Of a stretch of 30,005 bases of DNA, positions 14,534 through 22,647 are shown piece after piece (position 1 is the first letter of the stretch; every line of letters begins with the position of its first letter). The notes under the pieces were generated by a model. It ran no database searches and was not told the DNA's origin. It saw nothing but the letters and a program-made list of their open reading frames with translations. The position numbers and the translations under genes were made by a program. Source of the stretch: a virus; the IMG/VR virus record IMGVR_UViG_3300042453_004988, positions 1 through 30,005 of that record; one strand, given 5' to 3'.

Positions 14534-15063
14534 AACTTATTAAATGTATGGTAATTTGTATAGTAAGCGTATCCGTTTATGTGGTTATTACTTAAAAATA
14601 TTTCTAATTCAGGATACCTTGATTTCATAATTCGGGGTGTTAAATCCCACTGGTAGTGAATTTCTGATTCTACTCCATCAACTGCGTCTTGTGGGCACAA
14701 ATAAGGAACAGCAACTAAACACTTTATTTTTTTATCTGTAATTGACTTGATTAATTTTTGTGCTTTATAAATAGGAAGATGTTCTAAAACATCCCCTATA
14801 ATAATATAATCATAATCATCTACTTCAAATTCAGTAATATCTCCTATAAACACATTACCGTAGTATTTTCTAATACCATATTGTTCAACATAGGGTTCAT
14901 GAATTTCAATAGCATCAATATTTAGATCAGATAAATTACTTCCGTAAATACCTATTCCGGGGCCTACATCTAATATTTTATATCTTTTAGGTAAATGTTC
15001 TAACACCATCGTTCTGATGTGTTCGAATATAGCTTCTTTTAAATCGTGTAAACTTGAAGGCAT
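14530..15063 (-). CDS. Class I SAM-dependent methyltransferase (177 aa)
   Basis: Motif I is YKILDVGPGIGIYG (about residues 27-40), followed by an acidic strand end (IDAIEIHEPY). Motif IV is DYIIIGDVLEHLP (about 84-96), giving the D-x-L-E-H pattern of small-molecule and ubiquinone-type methyltransferases. It does not carry the DPPY/NPPY motif of DNA adenine methyltransferases or the PC motif of cytosine-5 enzymes, so DNA methylation is unlikely. The substrate is unknown. It sits in the replication unit after NMAD1, whose stop is one base away, and overlaps the nuclease start by 4 bases. Confidence 0.75.
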   Translation of the reverse strand: MPSSLHDLKEAIFEHIRTMVLEHLPKRYKILDVGPGIGIYGSNLSDLNIDAIEIHEPYVEQYGIRKYYGNVFIGDITEFEVDDYDYIIIGDVLEHLPIYKAQKLIKSITDKKIKCLVAVPYLCPQDAVDGVESEIHYQWDLTPRIMKSRYPELEIFLSNNHINGYAYYTNYHTFNKF

Positions 15064-15064
15064 T

Positions 15065-15442
15065 TTATTTTTTCCATTTATTTCGTAAAACCATCATTGC
15101 TATAATTCCATAATTAGCAATGTCTATAAAACTATCAATCATTCCTTCTCCACTAACATAATTCTTACCATTTTTAAGTAAGTTTTTTAAACGATTGATT
15201 TTATCATTGCAACGTAACCAAATTCCCATAATTGAGAATTTAACATCTTCTTCTTCAGATAAATCTGATCCCAGAGCAATGTTTCCGATTCCGTAATCCA
15301 TCATTTTTTTAGCAAACAAAGCGTATTGTTCGGTTTGGATTTTTTTAAATTCCTCAGCTAATGTAGGATATGTTTCTTCAAATGCTTTTATTGCATTTTG
15401 ATTCTCATATGAGTAAGGATATAACTCATTGTTTTTTGTCAT
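15065..15442 (-). CDS. DUF1599 / nucleotide modification associated domain 1 protein
   Basis: A 125-residue protein that fits DUF1599 (NMAD1). It has FAKKMMDYGIGN (about 43-54), a long helix with WLRCNDKINRLKNLL (about 75-89), then GMIDSFIDIANYGIIAMMVL (about 100-119). These correspond to the family's YG, dKinRl and D..iDiaNYaiia signatures. Family members are found in phages with modified nucleotides and are thought to act on nucleotides, but the reaction is not settled. The gene overlaps the clamp-loader gene gp62 by 4 bases, so it is made with the replisome. Its presence alongside a 7-deazaguanine pathway is suggestive. Confidence 0.7.
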   Translation of the reverse strand: MTKNNELYPYSYENQNAIKAFEETYPTLAEEFKKIQTEQYALFAKKMMDYGIGNIALGSDLSEEEDVKFSIMGIWLRCNDKINRLKNLLKNGKNYVSGEGMIDSFIDIANYGIIAMMVLRNKWKK

Positions 15443-15861
15443 AGAATTAAGTCTTTTAATAATTTTTTCTGTTCTTTTTCATCTACACCATGTTTGTGTA
15501 GAATATGAATAATACCAGCTTTGCCTAGAATATACGAATATTCTTCGGCTTCTCCAAGCGAAACGGTATATTCTTTAGCAATGTACTGTAGAAGAGTGTC
15601 GGGGGTACGTTTTTTAGATGACTTAATGTACTTTAAAAAAACATTTTTTTTCGGAATCATGTCGCAATAGATTTTATAGATTTTTTCTTTTTCGGTGTAT
15701 GGTATGGTTTGAATGTAATTTGCTATATCAATATATCCTTCATACATACTGATGAAACGGTGAGTCATATAAGGGTTAAATGACTCCTTTTCAACTTCTG
15801 TAAATGATTCCCATCTACGTTTCTCTCCTGTTATTTGTTTAAGCCAATCAAATATTGTCAT
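15439..15861 (-). CDS. 62: Clamp-loader small subunit, T4 gp62-like
   Basis: The 140-aa protein (MTIFDWLKQITGEKRRWESF at the N-terminus) matches the shorter gp62-like proteins of T4-related phages; T4 gp62 is 187 aa. FNPYMTHRFISMYEGYIDIA and YIQTIPYT fill the N-terminal half, and LGEAEEYSYILGKAGIIHIL aligns by eye with the T4 segment containing NDAINYKSILTKNG. gp62 has no ATPase motif; it is the collar-like subunit that holds four gp44 ATPases together to open the sliding clamp. Here it is encoded two genes downstream of gp44, separated by a 78-aa gene, and overlaps it by 14 bases. This confirms the T4-type replisome. Confidence 0.8.
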   Translation of the reverse strand: MTIFDWLKQITGEKRRWESFTEVEKESFNPYMTHRFISMYEGYIDIANYIQTIPYTEKEKIYKIYCDMIPKKNVFLKYIKSSKKRTPDTLLQYIAKEYTVSLGEAEEYSYILGKAGIIHILHKHGVDEKEQKKLLKDLIL

Positions 15862-16084
15862 TGCTAAATTCCTCTCTTAATTCCTTAGGTAACATTTCAA
15901 CTAATATATTTCCTGTTTTTACATCATAAAATACGGGTACTGGTATAACTGCATCTTCTGGAGTGCCAGCTACAAATTTAGATACTTTACGTAAAATAAC
16001 TCCTTCAGCGAATAATTTATTTCCTTCAGGTGATGTAATTGATGTCGTTGACTTAATGTCAATGTTTAATTTTGGTTGGTTCAT
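15848..16084 (-). CDS. Hypothetical protein (78 aa) between clamp-loader genes
   Basis: Not recognised. After a short lead (MNQPKLNIDIKSTTSITSPE) the sequence is beta-rich and Val/Pro-containing (LFAEGVILRKVSKFVAGTPE, IPVPVFYDVKTGNILVEMLP), ending in an acidic helix (KELREEFSNDNI). It looks like a small folded beta domain. The ATG overlaps the gp44 stop by 4 bases and the stop lies 14 bases inside gp62, so all three are translationally linked. In T4 itself gp44 and gp62 are directly adjacent. A stable association with the clamp loader is plausible but not shown. Confidence 0.65.
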   Translation of the reverse strand: MNQPKLNIDIKSTTSITSPEGNKLFAEGVILRKVSKFVAGTPEDAVIPVPVFYDVKTGNILVEMLPKELREEFSNDNI

Positions 16085-17010
16085 AATACTTTTTTATTTG
16101 AAATTGTTTGTAATATTTTTGATAATAGAGCCATGAAACATATTTCTTGGTCTACTCTTGATAATGAATGAAATTTGTATTCTTCAATATAAATGATTAA
16201 AATACCATCATTATTCTTAGAATATTCACCTAACGAATCATATAAAAATCGATATAAATCCTCATAATCATTTAAATCAGCGTCGGCCAATATTTGTCTA
16301 AGTATATTGAACGATTTAGTATTTGGTACTTTTAATTCGGCCAGTATTTGCTGTTTATAGTCATTAGATACATTGATTGTATTATCTAATTTTAATACAT
16401 TATTTACAGTATATTTTTGACAACTGTTAATAATTCGTCTATAATCAGGGTAGAATTTTTTGATTATAATAGCAATATCTTCTAATGTATGTTCTATGTT
16501 TTGACTATTTAAGATATTGTCAATGTGTTGAGCAATTACCTTTTTTGATGGTGGTTGTAAGTCAAATTCTTGACAACGACTACGAAGCGGATCTATTAAA
16601 CGTTCTGGATAGTTACCTGTTAAGATAAAACGAGTTTTTAAACTATATGTTTCCATCATATTTAATAATACTACCTGAGATGCTTGTAATATATGAGTTG
16701 CTTCATCTAATATTACAATTTTAAGTGGTTTAAAACTACTAGCCGCAGCAAATGAACCTACTTTTTCTCTCATAACATCCATACTTCTTTCATCCGCAGC
16801 ATTAATATAAAGAAAATCACAATCAATGTTATTAACTAATATTTTTGCTAATGTAGTTTTACCTGAACCAGGTTTACCAGCGAATAATAAGTGTGGGATA
16901 TCTTGTTTATCAATAAATTCCTGAAATTTGTTTCTGTTTTCTTCAGTACAAACATAGCCTTCTAAAGTCGTAGGACGATAGAGTTCATTCCATATAGTGT
17001 GTTGCTTCAT
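16081..17010 (-). CDS. 44: Clamp-loader ATPase subunit, T4 gp44 / RFC-like
   Basis: This 309-aa AAA+ protein matches T4 gp44 in length and design. Walker A is GKPGSGKTT (45-53), Walker B is LKIVILDEAT (96-105), sensor 1 lies in RFILTGNY (127-134), and the SRC arginine-finger motif is in PLRSRCQEF (141-149). The opening WNELYRPTTLEGYV is the RFC-type N-terminus. As in other clamp loaders, the C-terminal domain carries helical collar sequence and no catalytic motif. It would load the gp45-like clamp encoded three genes upstream. It follows the 84-aa gene by 19 bases and overlaps the 78-aa gene by 4. Confidence 0.93.
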   Translation of the reverse strand: MKQHTIWNELYRPTTLEGYVCTEENRNKFQEFIDKQDIPHLLFAGKPGSGKTTLAKILVNNIDCDFLYINAADERSMDVMREKVGSFAAASSFKPLKIVILDEATHILQASQVVLLNMMETYSLKTRFILTGNYPERLIDPLRSRCQEFDLQPPSKKVIAQHIDNILNSQNIEHTLEDIAIIIKKFYPDYRRIINSCQKYTVNNVLKLDNTINVSNDYKQQILAELKVPNTKSFNILRQILADADLNDYEDLYRFLYDSLGEYSKNNDGILIIYIEEYKFHSLSRVDQEICFMALLSKILQTISNKKVL

Positions 17011-17029
17011 AACTAATTTTTATAACTTC

Positions 17030-17284
17030 TTAATAATCGCCGTAAATGTTGAACTTTTTAGGTGGTTCAACTTTAACAGTTTCTTCTTTTGTTGTAATAA
17101 CATACAACTCTCCTTTTAAAGGAGCAAGTCTAAATTCACAAGGTTGATTTACTTTCTGAAAATATGCTTCTAGTGTTTCAGTAAGTGATTTGTGAACTGT
17201 ATCTTCATTTATTAACGACCAACGGTCCCCAGGAGGGACACGTTGAGCGATTAATACATTTATTTCTTTTATTTGCTTTGCCAT
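17030..17284 (-). CDS. Hypothetical protein (84 aa) after GroEL
   Basis: Not recognised. It starts MAKQIKEINVLIAQRVPPGD and includes a helical stretch (DTVHKSLTETLEAYFQKVNQ), a beta-like region (CEFRLAPLKGELYVITTKEE) and a short proline-containing tail (KVEPPKKFNIYGDY). No metal-binding or membrane motif is visible. It lies between groEL and the clamp-loader gene with 9- and 19-base spacers, so it shares their transcript. A role in either complex is possible but unsupported. Confidence 0.6.
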   Translation of the reverse strand: MAKQIKEINVLIAQRVPPGDRWSLINEDTVHKSLTETLEAYFQKVNQPCEFRLAPLKGELYVITTKEETVKVEPPKKFNIYGDY

Positions 17285-17293
17285 TGGTTGAAT

Positions 17294-18910
17294 CTAATAC
17301 ATTCCTCCCATATCTCCAAATCCTTGTTGGTCTTTCTTTTCTTCAGGTTTGTCAACAACGGTACATTCTGTTAATAAAATTGTTCCTGCTACTGATGCTG
17401 CGTTTTCTAAAGCGCAACGTGTTACTTTGGCTGGGTCGATAATTCCTGCTTCTTTCATATCAGTAAATGTTTCTGCTTTTAAATCCCATCCGAACCAATA
17501 GTCACCACCTGTAGCTGCATTAATAGCATTGTAAACATTTTCAGGTTCGTAACCTGCGTTTTCAAGTATTTTCTTAAATGGAGCCGCGCAAGCATTCCAA
17601 ACGATTTTAGAACCAATAGTATCGCGGTTATTAATACCGTTACGTGCGTGTAATAATGTAACTCCACCACCTGGGACAATACCTTCTTCAATTGCTGCTT
17701 TTGTAGCATGTAAAGCATCGTCAACACGATCTTTAGTTTCTTTCATTTCCGTTTCAGTGTTTCCACCAACATGGATAATTGCTACACCACCAATAAATTT
17801 AGCTAAACGTTCTTGTAATTTTTCTTGTTCAAATGGTGATTTTGCATTTTCAATTTGAATTTGTAATTCTTCAATTCGTTGATTAATTGCTGCTTCTTCA
17901 CCTTTACCATCAACAATAGTTGTATTGTCTTTATCAATAGTAGCTACTCTAGCTTTACCAAACCAATCAGTATTAAAACGATCTAATTTCATTCCTTTTT
18001 CAGAACTAACTACTTGACCACCAGTTAAAATAGCTAAATCTTCAAGAATTAATTTACGACGATCACCAAAGTCAGGAGCTTTAACAGCACATACTTTTAA
18101 AATACCTCTTGCTTTGTTTACAATCAAAGTTGCTAATGCTTCACCTTCAATATCTTCAGCTACAATCAATAATGATTTATTTTGAGCAGATACTGTTTCT
18201 AAAATAGGTAATAATTCTTTTACTTGAGTAATTTTTTTATCTAAAATAAGAACTAAAACATCATTTAAAGTACTAGACATTGTATTATTATCAGTAACAA
18301 AGTAAGGTGATTTATAACCACGATCAAATTGCATACCTTCTACTGTTTCAAGATATGTTTCACCTGATTTTGATTCTTCAATATGAACAACACCTTCACG
18401 TCCTACTTTTTGCATTGCCGTTGCAATTAACTCTCCAATTGCTGGGTCATTGTTAGCTGAAATAGATGCTACTTGTTTTAATTGGTCTTCAGATGAAATA
18501 TTTTCTTTAATTTCTTCACGAATGTGTTGTAAAACATCTTTAACAGCAATATCAATACTACGTTTAATTTCTACTGCGTTAGCTCCATTGTTTAAATAAG
18601 TTAAACCTTGTTTAACCATTTCTTGTGCTAATAAAGTAGATGTTGTAGTACCATCACCTGCTGTATCTGCTGTTTTGATAGCTGCTTGTTTAACCATTTG
18701 AACACCTAATTCTTCAATTGGATCTTCTAAGGTAATAGATTTAGCTACGGTAACACCATCTTTGGTTGATTGAGGGTATTCACCTGGTTTTGAAATAACA
18801 ACGTTACGTCCGTTAGGACCTAAAGTTGCAGTTACTGCATTTGACAATTTGTCAACTCCACTAGATAACTTTCTACGGGCTTCTGGGCCGAACTCTATAA
18901 TTTTACTCAT
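17294..18910 (-). CDS. groEL: GroEL chaperonin (538 aa, full length)
   Basis: A full-length bacterial-type chaperonin; E. coli GroEL is 548 aa. The ATP site is intact: TLGPNGRNVV (29-38), KDGVTVAKSI (D51), AGDGTTTSTLL (D86) and DRVDDALHATKAA with the catalytic Asp, followed by EEGIVPGGG. The apical domain has the usual SPYFVTDN and EDIEGEALATL. The C-terminus ends GFGDMGGMY, one GGM unit instead of E. coli's four. It is the large ring subunit that folds proteins in its cavity under the GroES lid. It follows groES by 10 bases. A complete GroEL/ES pair in a phage is uncommon and may serve capsid or replisome folding. Confidence 0.97.
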   Translation of the reverse strand: MSKIIEFGPEARRKLSSGVDKLSNAVTATLGPNGRNVVISKPGEYPQSTKDGVTVAKSITLEDPIEELGVQMVKQAAIKTADTAGDGTTTSTLLAQEMVKQGLTYLNNGANAVEIKRSIDIAVKDVLQHIREEIKENISSEDQLKQVASISANNDPAIGELIATAMQKVGREGVVHIEESKSGETYLETVEGMQFDRGYKSPYFVTDNNTMSSTLNDVLVLILDKKITQVKELLPILETVSAQNKSLLIVAEDIEGEALATLIVNKARGILKVCAVKAPDFGDRRKLILEDLAILTGGQVVSSEKGMKLDRFNTDWFGKARVATIDKDNTTIVDGKGEEAAINQRIEELQIQIENAKSPFEQEKLQERLAKFIGGVAIIHVGGNTETEMKETKDRVDDALHATKAAIEEGIVPGGGVTLLHARNGINNRDTIGSKIVWNACAAPFKKILENAGYEPENVYNAINAATGGDYWFGWDLKAETFTDMKEAGIIDPAKVTRCALENAASVAGTILLTECTVVDKPEEKKDQQGFGDMGGMY

Positions 18911-18920
18911 ATAACTTATT

Positions 18921-19211
18921 TTAATCGTTAATAATTGCTAATACTTGGTGTTCAGGACAAACGTAATATTCAATGCCATCATCTTCAACTTTTACAGGTC
19001 CCATTTGAGGTAAAATAACCTTTTGACCTACTTTTAATAATGAAGGCATTAGTTCACCTGTAGCTGAATAACTACCTGGTCCTACTGATACGATTGTTCC
19101 GCTTAAATTTCTTTCTTTTCCTAAATCGGGGACGATAATATTCCCGAACATTGTTTCCTCTTCATCGAAGGGCTTTACAATAATTGCATTGTAAACTGCT
19201 TGTAATTTCAT
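18921..19211 (-). CDS. groES: GroES co-chaperonin (96 aa)
   Basis: The 96-aa length equals bacterial GroES (97 aa). The opening AVYNAIIVKPFDEEETMFGN has the VKP strand; the mobile loop, which binds GroEL, is MFGNIIVPDLGKERNLSGTI with the IIV hydrophobic tripeptide. VVSVGPGSYSATGELMPSLL is the central beta region and QMGPVKVEDDGIEYYV the C-terminal strand pair. This is a true GroES, not the longer gp31 type of T4. It precedes groEL by 10 bases in the same transcript and follows the clamp gene by a 45-base gap with a promoter-like motif. Confidence 0.95.
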   Translation of the reverse strand: MKLQAVYNAIIVKPFDEEETMFGNIIVPDLGKERNLSGTIVSVGPGSYSATGELMPSLLKVGQKVILPQMGPVKVEDDGIEYYVCPEHQVLAIIND

Positions 19212-19241
19212 AGACTATTTTTTAAAACTTTGTTTATATAT

Positions 19242-19250
19242 TATAAATAT
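19242..19250 (-). promoter_or_regulatory. ATATTTATA motif upstream of groES
   Basis: The 45-base gap between the clamp and groES genes contains, on the minus strand, ACATATTTATAATATATAAA, 30 bases ahead of the groES ATG. ATATTTATAATA is identical to the motif before the gene starting at 1234. It may be a promoter allowing groES-groEL to be transcribed apart from the polymerase and clamp genes. No CIRCE element, the usual bacterial groE operator, is present. Confidence 0.3.
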
Positions 19251-19256
19251 GTTGCC

Positions 19257-19997
19257 TTATATTTCATTTGCAACAAGGTAATAAGTACTTTTAAGAGTAT
19301 CGTTTTCAAACTCTAATTTCATTAAACCATCTAAATTTATAGCAATACGACCTGATGCCATATCTTTATTACAATACATAATTTCTTTAATCATGTTTGA
19401 ATTGTAATGTACTTTAAATTCGTCTGGTATGTTTGTAGTTTCTACATTAGGGATATAAAATGATACTTTATTAGCATATTCTACGTTACCCCCAAATTCC
19501 AATTCTAATTGAAATTCACCATCATCGTTTGAAGTTGGTTTAATTACTACAGTTTCACTTTCAGCTAATGCTGATTTTGCTTTTACAATAGCATTGATAC
19601 TTTCATTATCTAAATCGGCTTCCATATTAAATGCAATTTCTCCATTTAATTCACCTGTTTTAGGGATAATCATTAAATCTGCTAAAGCATAATTAAGCGT
19701 AAATTGATTATCAGCTACCATAAGTTTTTCAATCAGTTTATGTTGTTTAACATAATCTAATTTTAAATAACCACTTGTAATAGATAACAATTTAATTAAT
19801 TGAGTAGTATTACTAATAGCAATAGTTGAGTCTTCAAGAGGCATACCTTTGAAAACAACACTACCAATCATTTCTTTTGCAGGGGAAGTAAATTTAATAT
19901 TTACTGTTTCGTCTTTAATTTCCCATCTAACTGCTTCATTCATTCCGTTCAAATAATACTTTGAAATAACGGACACTAAATCTAATTTGCTAATCAT
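19257..19997 (-). CDS. 45: Sliding clamp, T4 gp45-like
   Basis: The 246-aa protein matches gp45 (228 aa) in size and has its repeated beta-rich architecture with no catalytic motif. It begins KLDLVSVISKYYLNGMNEAV. Its two halves contain comparable segments (IAISNTTQLIKLLSITSGYL and the later VHYNSNMIKEIMYCNKD), as expected for a trimer of two-domain subunits. gp45 encircles DNA and tethers the polymerase, and in T4 also activates late transcription. The assignment rests on similarity of pattern plus position between DNA polymerase and the clamp-loader genes. The start is followed closely after the polymerase-side gap of 29 bases. Confidence 0.82.
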   Translation of the reverse strand: MISKLDLVSVISKYYLNGMNEAVRWEIKDETVNIKFTSPAKEMIGSVVFKGMPLEDSTIAISNTTQLIKLLSITSGYLKLDYVKQHKLIEKLMVADNQFTLNYALADLMIIPKTGELNGEIAFNMEADLDNESINAIVKAKSALAESETVVIKPTSNDDGEFQLELEFGGNVEYANKVSFYIPNVETTNIPDEFKVHYNSNMIKEIMYCNKDMASGRIAINLDGLMKLEFENDTLKSTYYLVANEI

Positions 19998-20026
19998 ATA
20001 CTATTAATATAATAAATTTTTTTGGC

Positions 20027-22621
20027 TTAGCCAAATGAGAAAAACTTGCTTACGTTGTTATTAAATACCGGTGCACCCCATCCTAAATCACTATAAACCG
20101 ATTCTAATTTATTTTTCATAACTGATTCAAAGATACCATCACGGTCAATATATTTTTCAATAAATTCCATTATTTCTGGAGGGTCATTGTATCCGTTGAA
20201 TCCTATAACCTCTATTTGATATGGATTTTCTTTTAAATAAGCGATAAACATTTTATCACCAATTTGAAAACATGGGAATTTTTTATCTAATTTTTTAAAG
20301 CGAAGCATATCGTTATAATAAATTGCTGCTTTAGTATTAATAGGACATTTTAGTGCTAATTTAGAAAATATTTCACCTGCACTTGGTCCTCTAGCAATAT
20401 ATTCTTCTAGTTTCTTTAAACCAGTTGGTTTAAGTATTTTTTCCCATTCTACTGTTCGTAGTGATGTTCTAAAGTCTAGAATTTGTTTATCAATAGAAGA
20501 TTTGGTTTTACCAAACATAAGTTCTTTAAGGATATGTTCTCCAAAATCTCTAAACAATGGTGGGAAATTAGATTTCATTAGGTCTAAACCCTTCATGTCT
20601 AATTCTTCTACCGGTACACCTTCCTTATTTACAATAAACTGAGCGTATCTTCTTTTACCTGAGAAATAGCCCCTTTCAAGTACAACCTCTTGTTTTAATT
20701 CAAAATAATGAGGTTCGTTAGGATAATCAACATTAAATAATTCTTTAACCATTGTGTGAAGATTATCATTTGCTAATTTTTGTATTTCAGTAGCTACTTT
20801 TAATACTTCAGCTGTAATTTCTTCACGTGGTGCATTTTTTAGACTTGGATTACGTTTTAATATTAAATCCTTAACTTGAATAAACAATGAATCGGTATCT
20901 GAAGTTACAATATAATCTTTACCTTTAGTACCTAATTGTTCATTCATCCAATCATTTGTGAATTTAATAGATTCTTGGATTAAACGTTGACCCGTTAAAG
21001 TAATCGCTTTAGAAATGAATTTATTTCCGTCTGTGTATCTCCAACTATTAATGGCAAACACACCATAAACGTCGTTTAATTTAATTTTATATGCGTGTTG
21101 ACGGCGATTATAAAATTCACCCATAACCGGATCTTTATCTTCTTTGTATGCTTTCTTCATCAACTTTTTATATTCTTGACGTTTAGCAAACCAGTCAGAT
21201 AGAATTTCACACACTACACTTGTTTTGTCTTTACGGAACATAACACCGGGTGCTGAAATTAATAAATCATTTCCTTCAATTAATTCGATTAATTTACCTA
21301 CAGTGATTTGTGCTTGAGATAATCGTTTATCTTTTTTTACTTTTTCAATAGTTACAACGAATTCAGGATCCATTTCCTTTAATTCTTTAAGTGACCATTG
21401 ATTATCAAATTTACCTCTGTTTACAACACGTCCTACTAATGTTTCAATCCCCATATTAAGAGAACGAATAATTGAAGGATATAGTGATGTAAAGTCCAAG
21501 TCAATAACCCACTCGTATAAACCCGGAACCGGATCTTTTAGATAACCACCAGCATATTCTTCCTTTAACTCTTTTAAAGCTGGATTGTATGTAGTTGGTT
21601 TATTAGGTGAAACAATACCTTTACGTTTTAAGTAAGTTAAAATAGCACCTTCATTTAACACCGTTGAAAAGAATATTTGTTCATATTCAGTATGACATAA
21701 GTGAGCAATTGCAACTGTTAAATCAATAAACTTTTGACTCTTTTCTAATTCAACAATAATCTCAACGTCACGAATATTATACTCAATAAACTTATTTACA
21801 TCTTCTTTAAATAATTTATCTAACGAACCATGATAATCGATTTTGCCTAACTTAACATATTTTGTACCTATATCACCTAAACGGTAACTTGGTTCTTGTT
21901 TTGTTATAAATTTCTTAAATAACAATAAATAGTCTAAGTGACTAATACCTGCTATGTTTACAGGTTGTTCTGGAAATTGGGGTGTAAATGTAATTTTACC
22001 TAGTGGGGATAATGTTTTAGCAACTGCTTCTCCTAATACCTTACTAATACGATAATATAAATAAGGAATATCAAAGAAACCACTGTTCCAACCCGTAATA
22101 ATAGTTGGGTCTAATTCAATCCAAAAATCTAAAAATCCACGTAGTAATTCTTTTTCAGTGTGATACGGAATTACTTCTTTACTTTCATCGCTTACTGATT
22201 TCATTGATTTAGTTTCATCTAAAATTAAACAGTAGTATTTTTTACTATTGTTATCATATAGAGCTACTGATGTTACTTTAGTAGGAGCATTTTTGATACT
22301 TTCTTCAGTTAATGCTCCTGCTATTTCACACTCAATATCTAAATAAACGATATTATGATACTTAGGCGTATCGTCAGATTCGTAATAATAATCTACAAGC
22401 AATCGAGTACATTTGTCTACGTCTTTTTCATAATAACTAACATCATTCCAGTCAGCTATTTTTTTAGTAGGCATTACTCTATTACCATCTAGAGTTTCAA
22501 ACTCTCCATCTTCATGAGGGAAATAGTAAGTAGGCCAATATTGAAATTGTTTCCATCCTCGTTTATCATCTCTAAGATAATATTGTTTTTCTTCTCTATC
22601 GTAATAGACTGCTTGATACAT
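20027..22621 (-). CDS. 43: DNA polymerase, family B, T4 gp43-like
   Basis: The 864-aa protein carries both activities. The 3'-5' exonuclease has Exo I IVYLDIECE (91-99; D95, E97), Exo II TGWNSGFFDIPYLYYR and Exo III YNIRDVEIIVELE. The polymerase domain has motif A DLDFTSLYPSII, motif B KLNDVYGVFAI and motif C TSDTDSLFI, with both catalytic aspartates present. The C-terminus, NNVSKFFSFG, resembles the short clamp-binding tail of T4 and RB69 polymerases. It replicates the phage genome with the gp45-like clamp, encoded next downstream. The size is close to T4 gp43 (898 aa). No intein or internal stop is present. Confidence 0.96.
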   Translation of the reverse strand: MYQAVYYDREEKQYYLRDDKRGWKQFQYWPTYYFPHEDGEFETLDGNRVMPTKKIADWNDVSYYEKDVDKCTRLLVDYYYESDDTPKYHNIVYLDIECEIAGALTEESIKNAPTKVTSVALYDNNSKKYYCLILDETKSMKSVSDESKEVIPYHTEKELLRGFLDFWIELDPTIITGWNSGFFDIPYLYYRISKVLGEAVAKTLSPLGKITFTPQFPEQPVNIAGISHLDYLLLFKKFITKQEPSYRLGDIGTKYVKLGKIDYHGSLDKLFKEDVNKFIEYNIRDVEIIVELEKSQKFIDLTVAIAHLCHTEYEQIFFSTVLNEGAILTYLKRKGIVSPNKPTTYNPALKELKEEYAGGYLKDPVPGLYEWVIDLDFTSLYPSIIRSLNMGIETLVGRVVNRGKFDNQWSLKELKEMDPEFVVTIEKVKKDKRLSQAQITVGKLIELIEGNDLLISAPGVMFRKDKTSVVCEILSDWFAKRQEYKKLMKKAYKEDKDPVMGEFYNRRQHAYKIKLNDVYGVFAINSWRYTDGNKFISKAITLTGQRLIQESIKFTNDWMNEQLGTKGKDYIVTSDTDSLFIQVKDLILKRNPSLKNAPREEITAEVLKVATEIQKLANDNLHTMVKELFNVDYPNEPHYFELKQEVVLERGYFSGKRRYAQFIVNKEGVPVEELDMKGLDLMKSNFPPLFRDFGEHILKELMFGKTKSSIDKQILDFRTSLRTVEWEKILKPTGLKKLEEYIARGPSAGEIFSKLALKCPINTKAAIYYNDMLRFKKLDKKFPCFQIGDKMFIAYLKENPYQIEVIGFNGYNDPPEIMEFIEKYIDRDGIFESVMKNKLESVYSDLGWGAPVFNNNVSKFFSFG

Positions 22622-22647
22622 TATTTACAAAACCGTTTTTAAGTTAA

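Noticed and set aside
17185-17442. Plus-strand ORF of 85 aa opposite the groEL end
   Set aside because: Antisense to groEL and the 84-aa gene; no protein features.
17479-17727. Minus-strand ORF of 82 aa inside groEL
   Set aside because: Out-of-frame shadow of a continuous, highly conserved groEL frame.
17294-19211. groES-groEL as evidence that the window is a bacterial chromosome
   Set aside because: The genes are embedded in a T4-type replication cluster on the same strand with the same A/T-rich leaders, and no cellular housekeeping genes surround them.
22629-22639. AAAACCGTTTT palindrome ahead of the polymerase gene
   Set aside because: Arms of five A/T-rich bases are expected by chance in this composition, and nothing else marks it as an operator.
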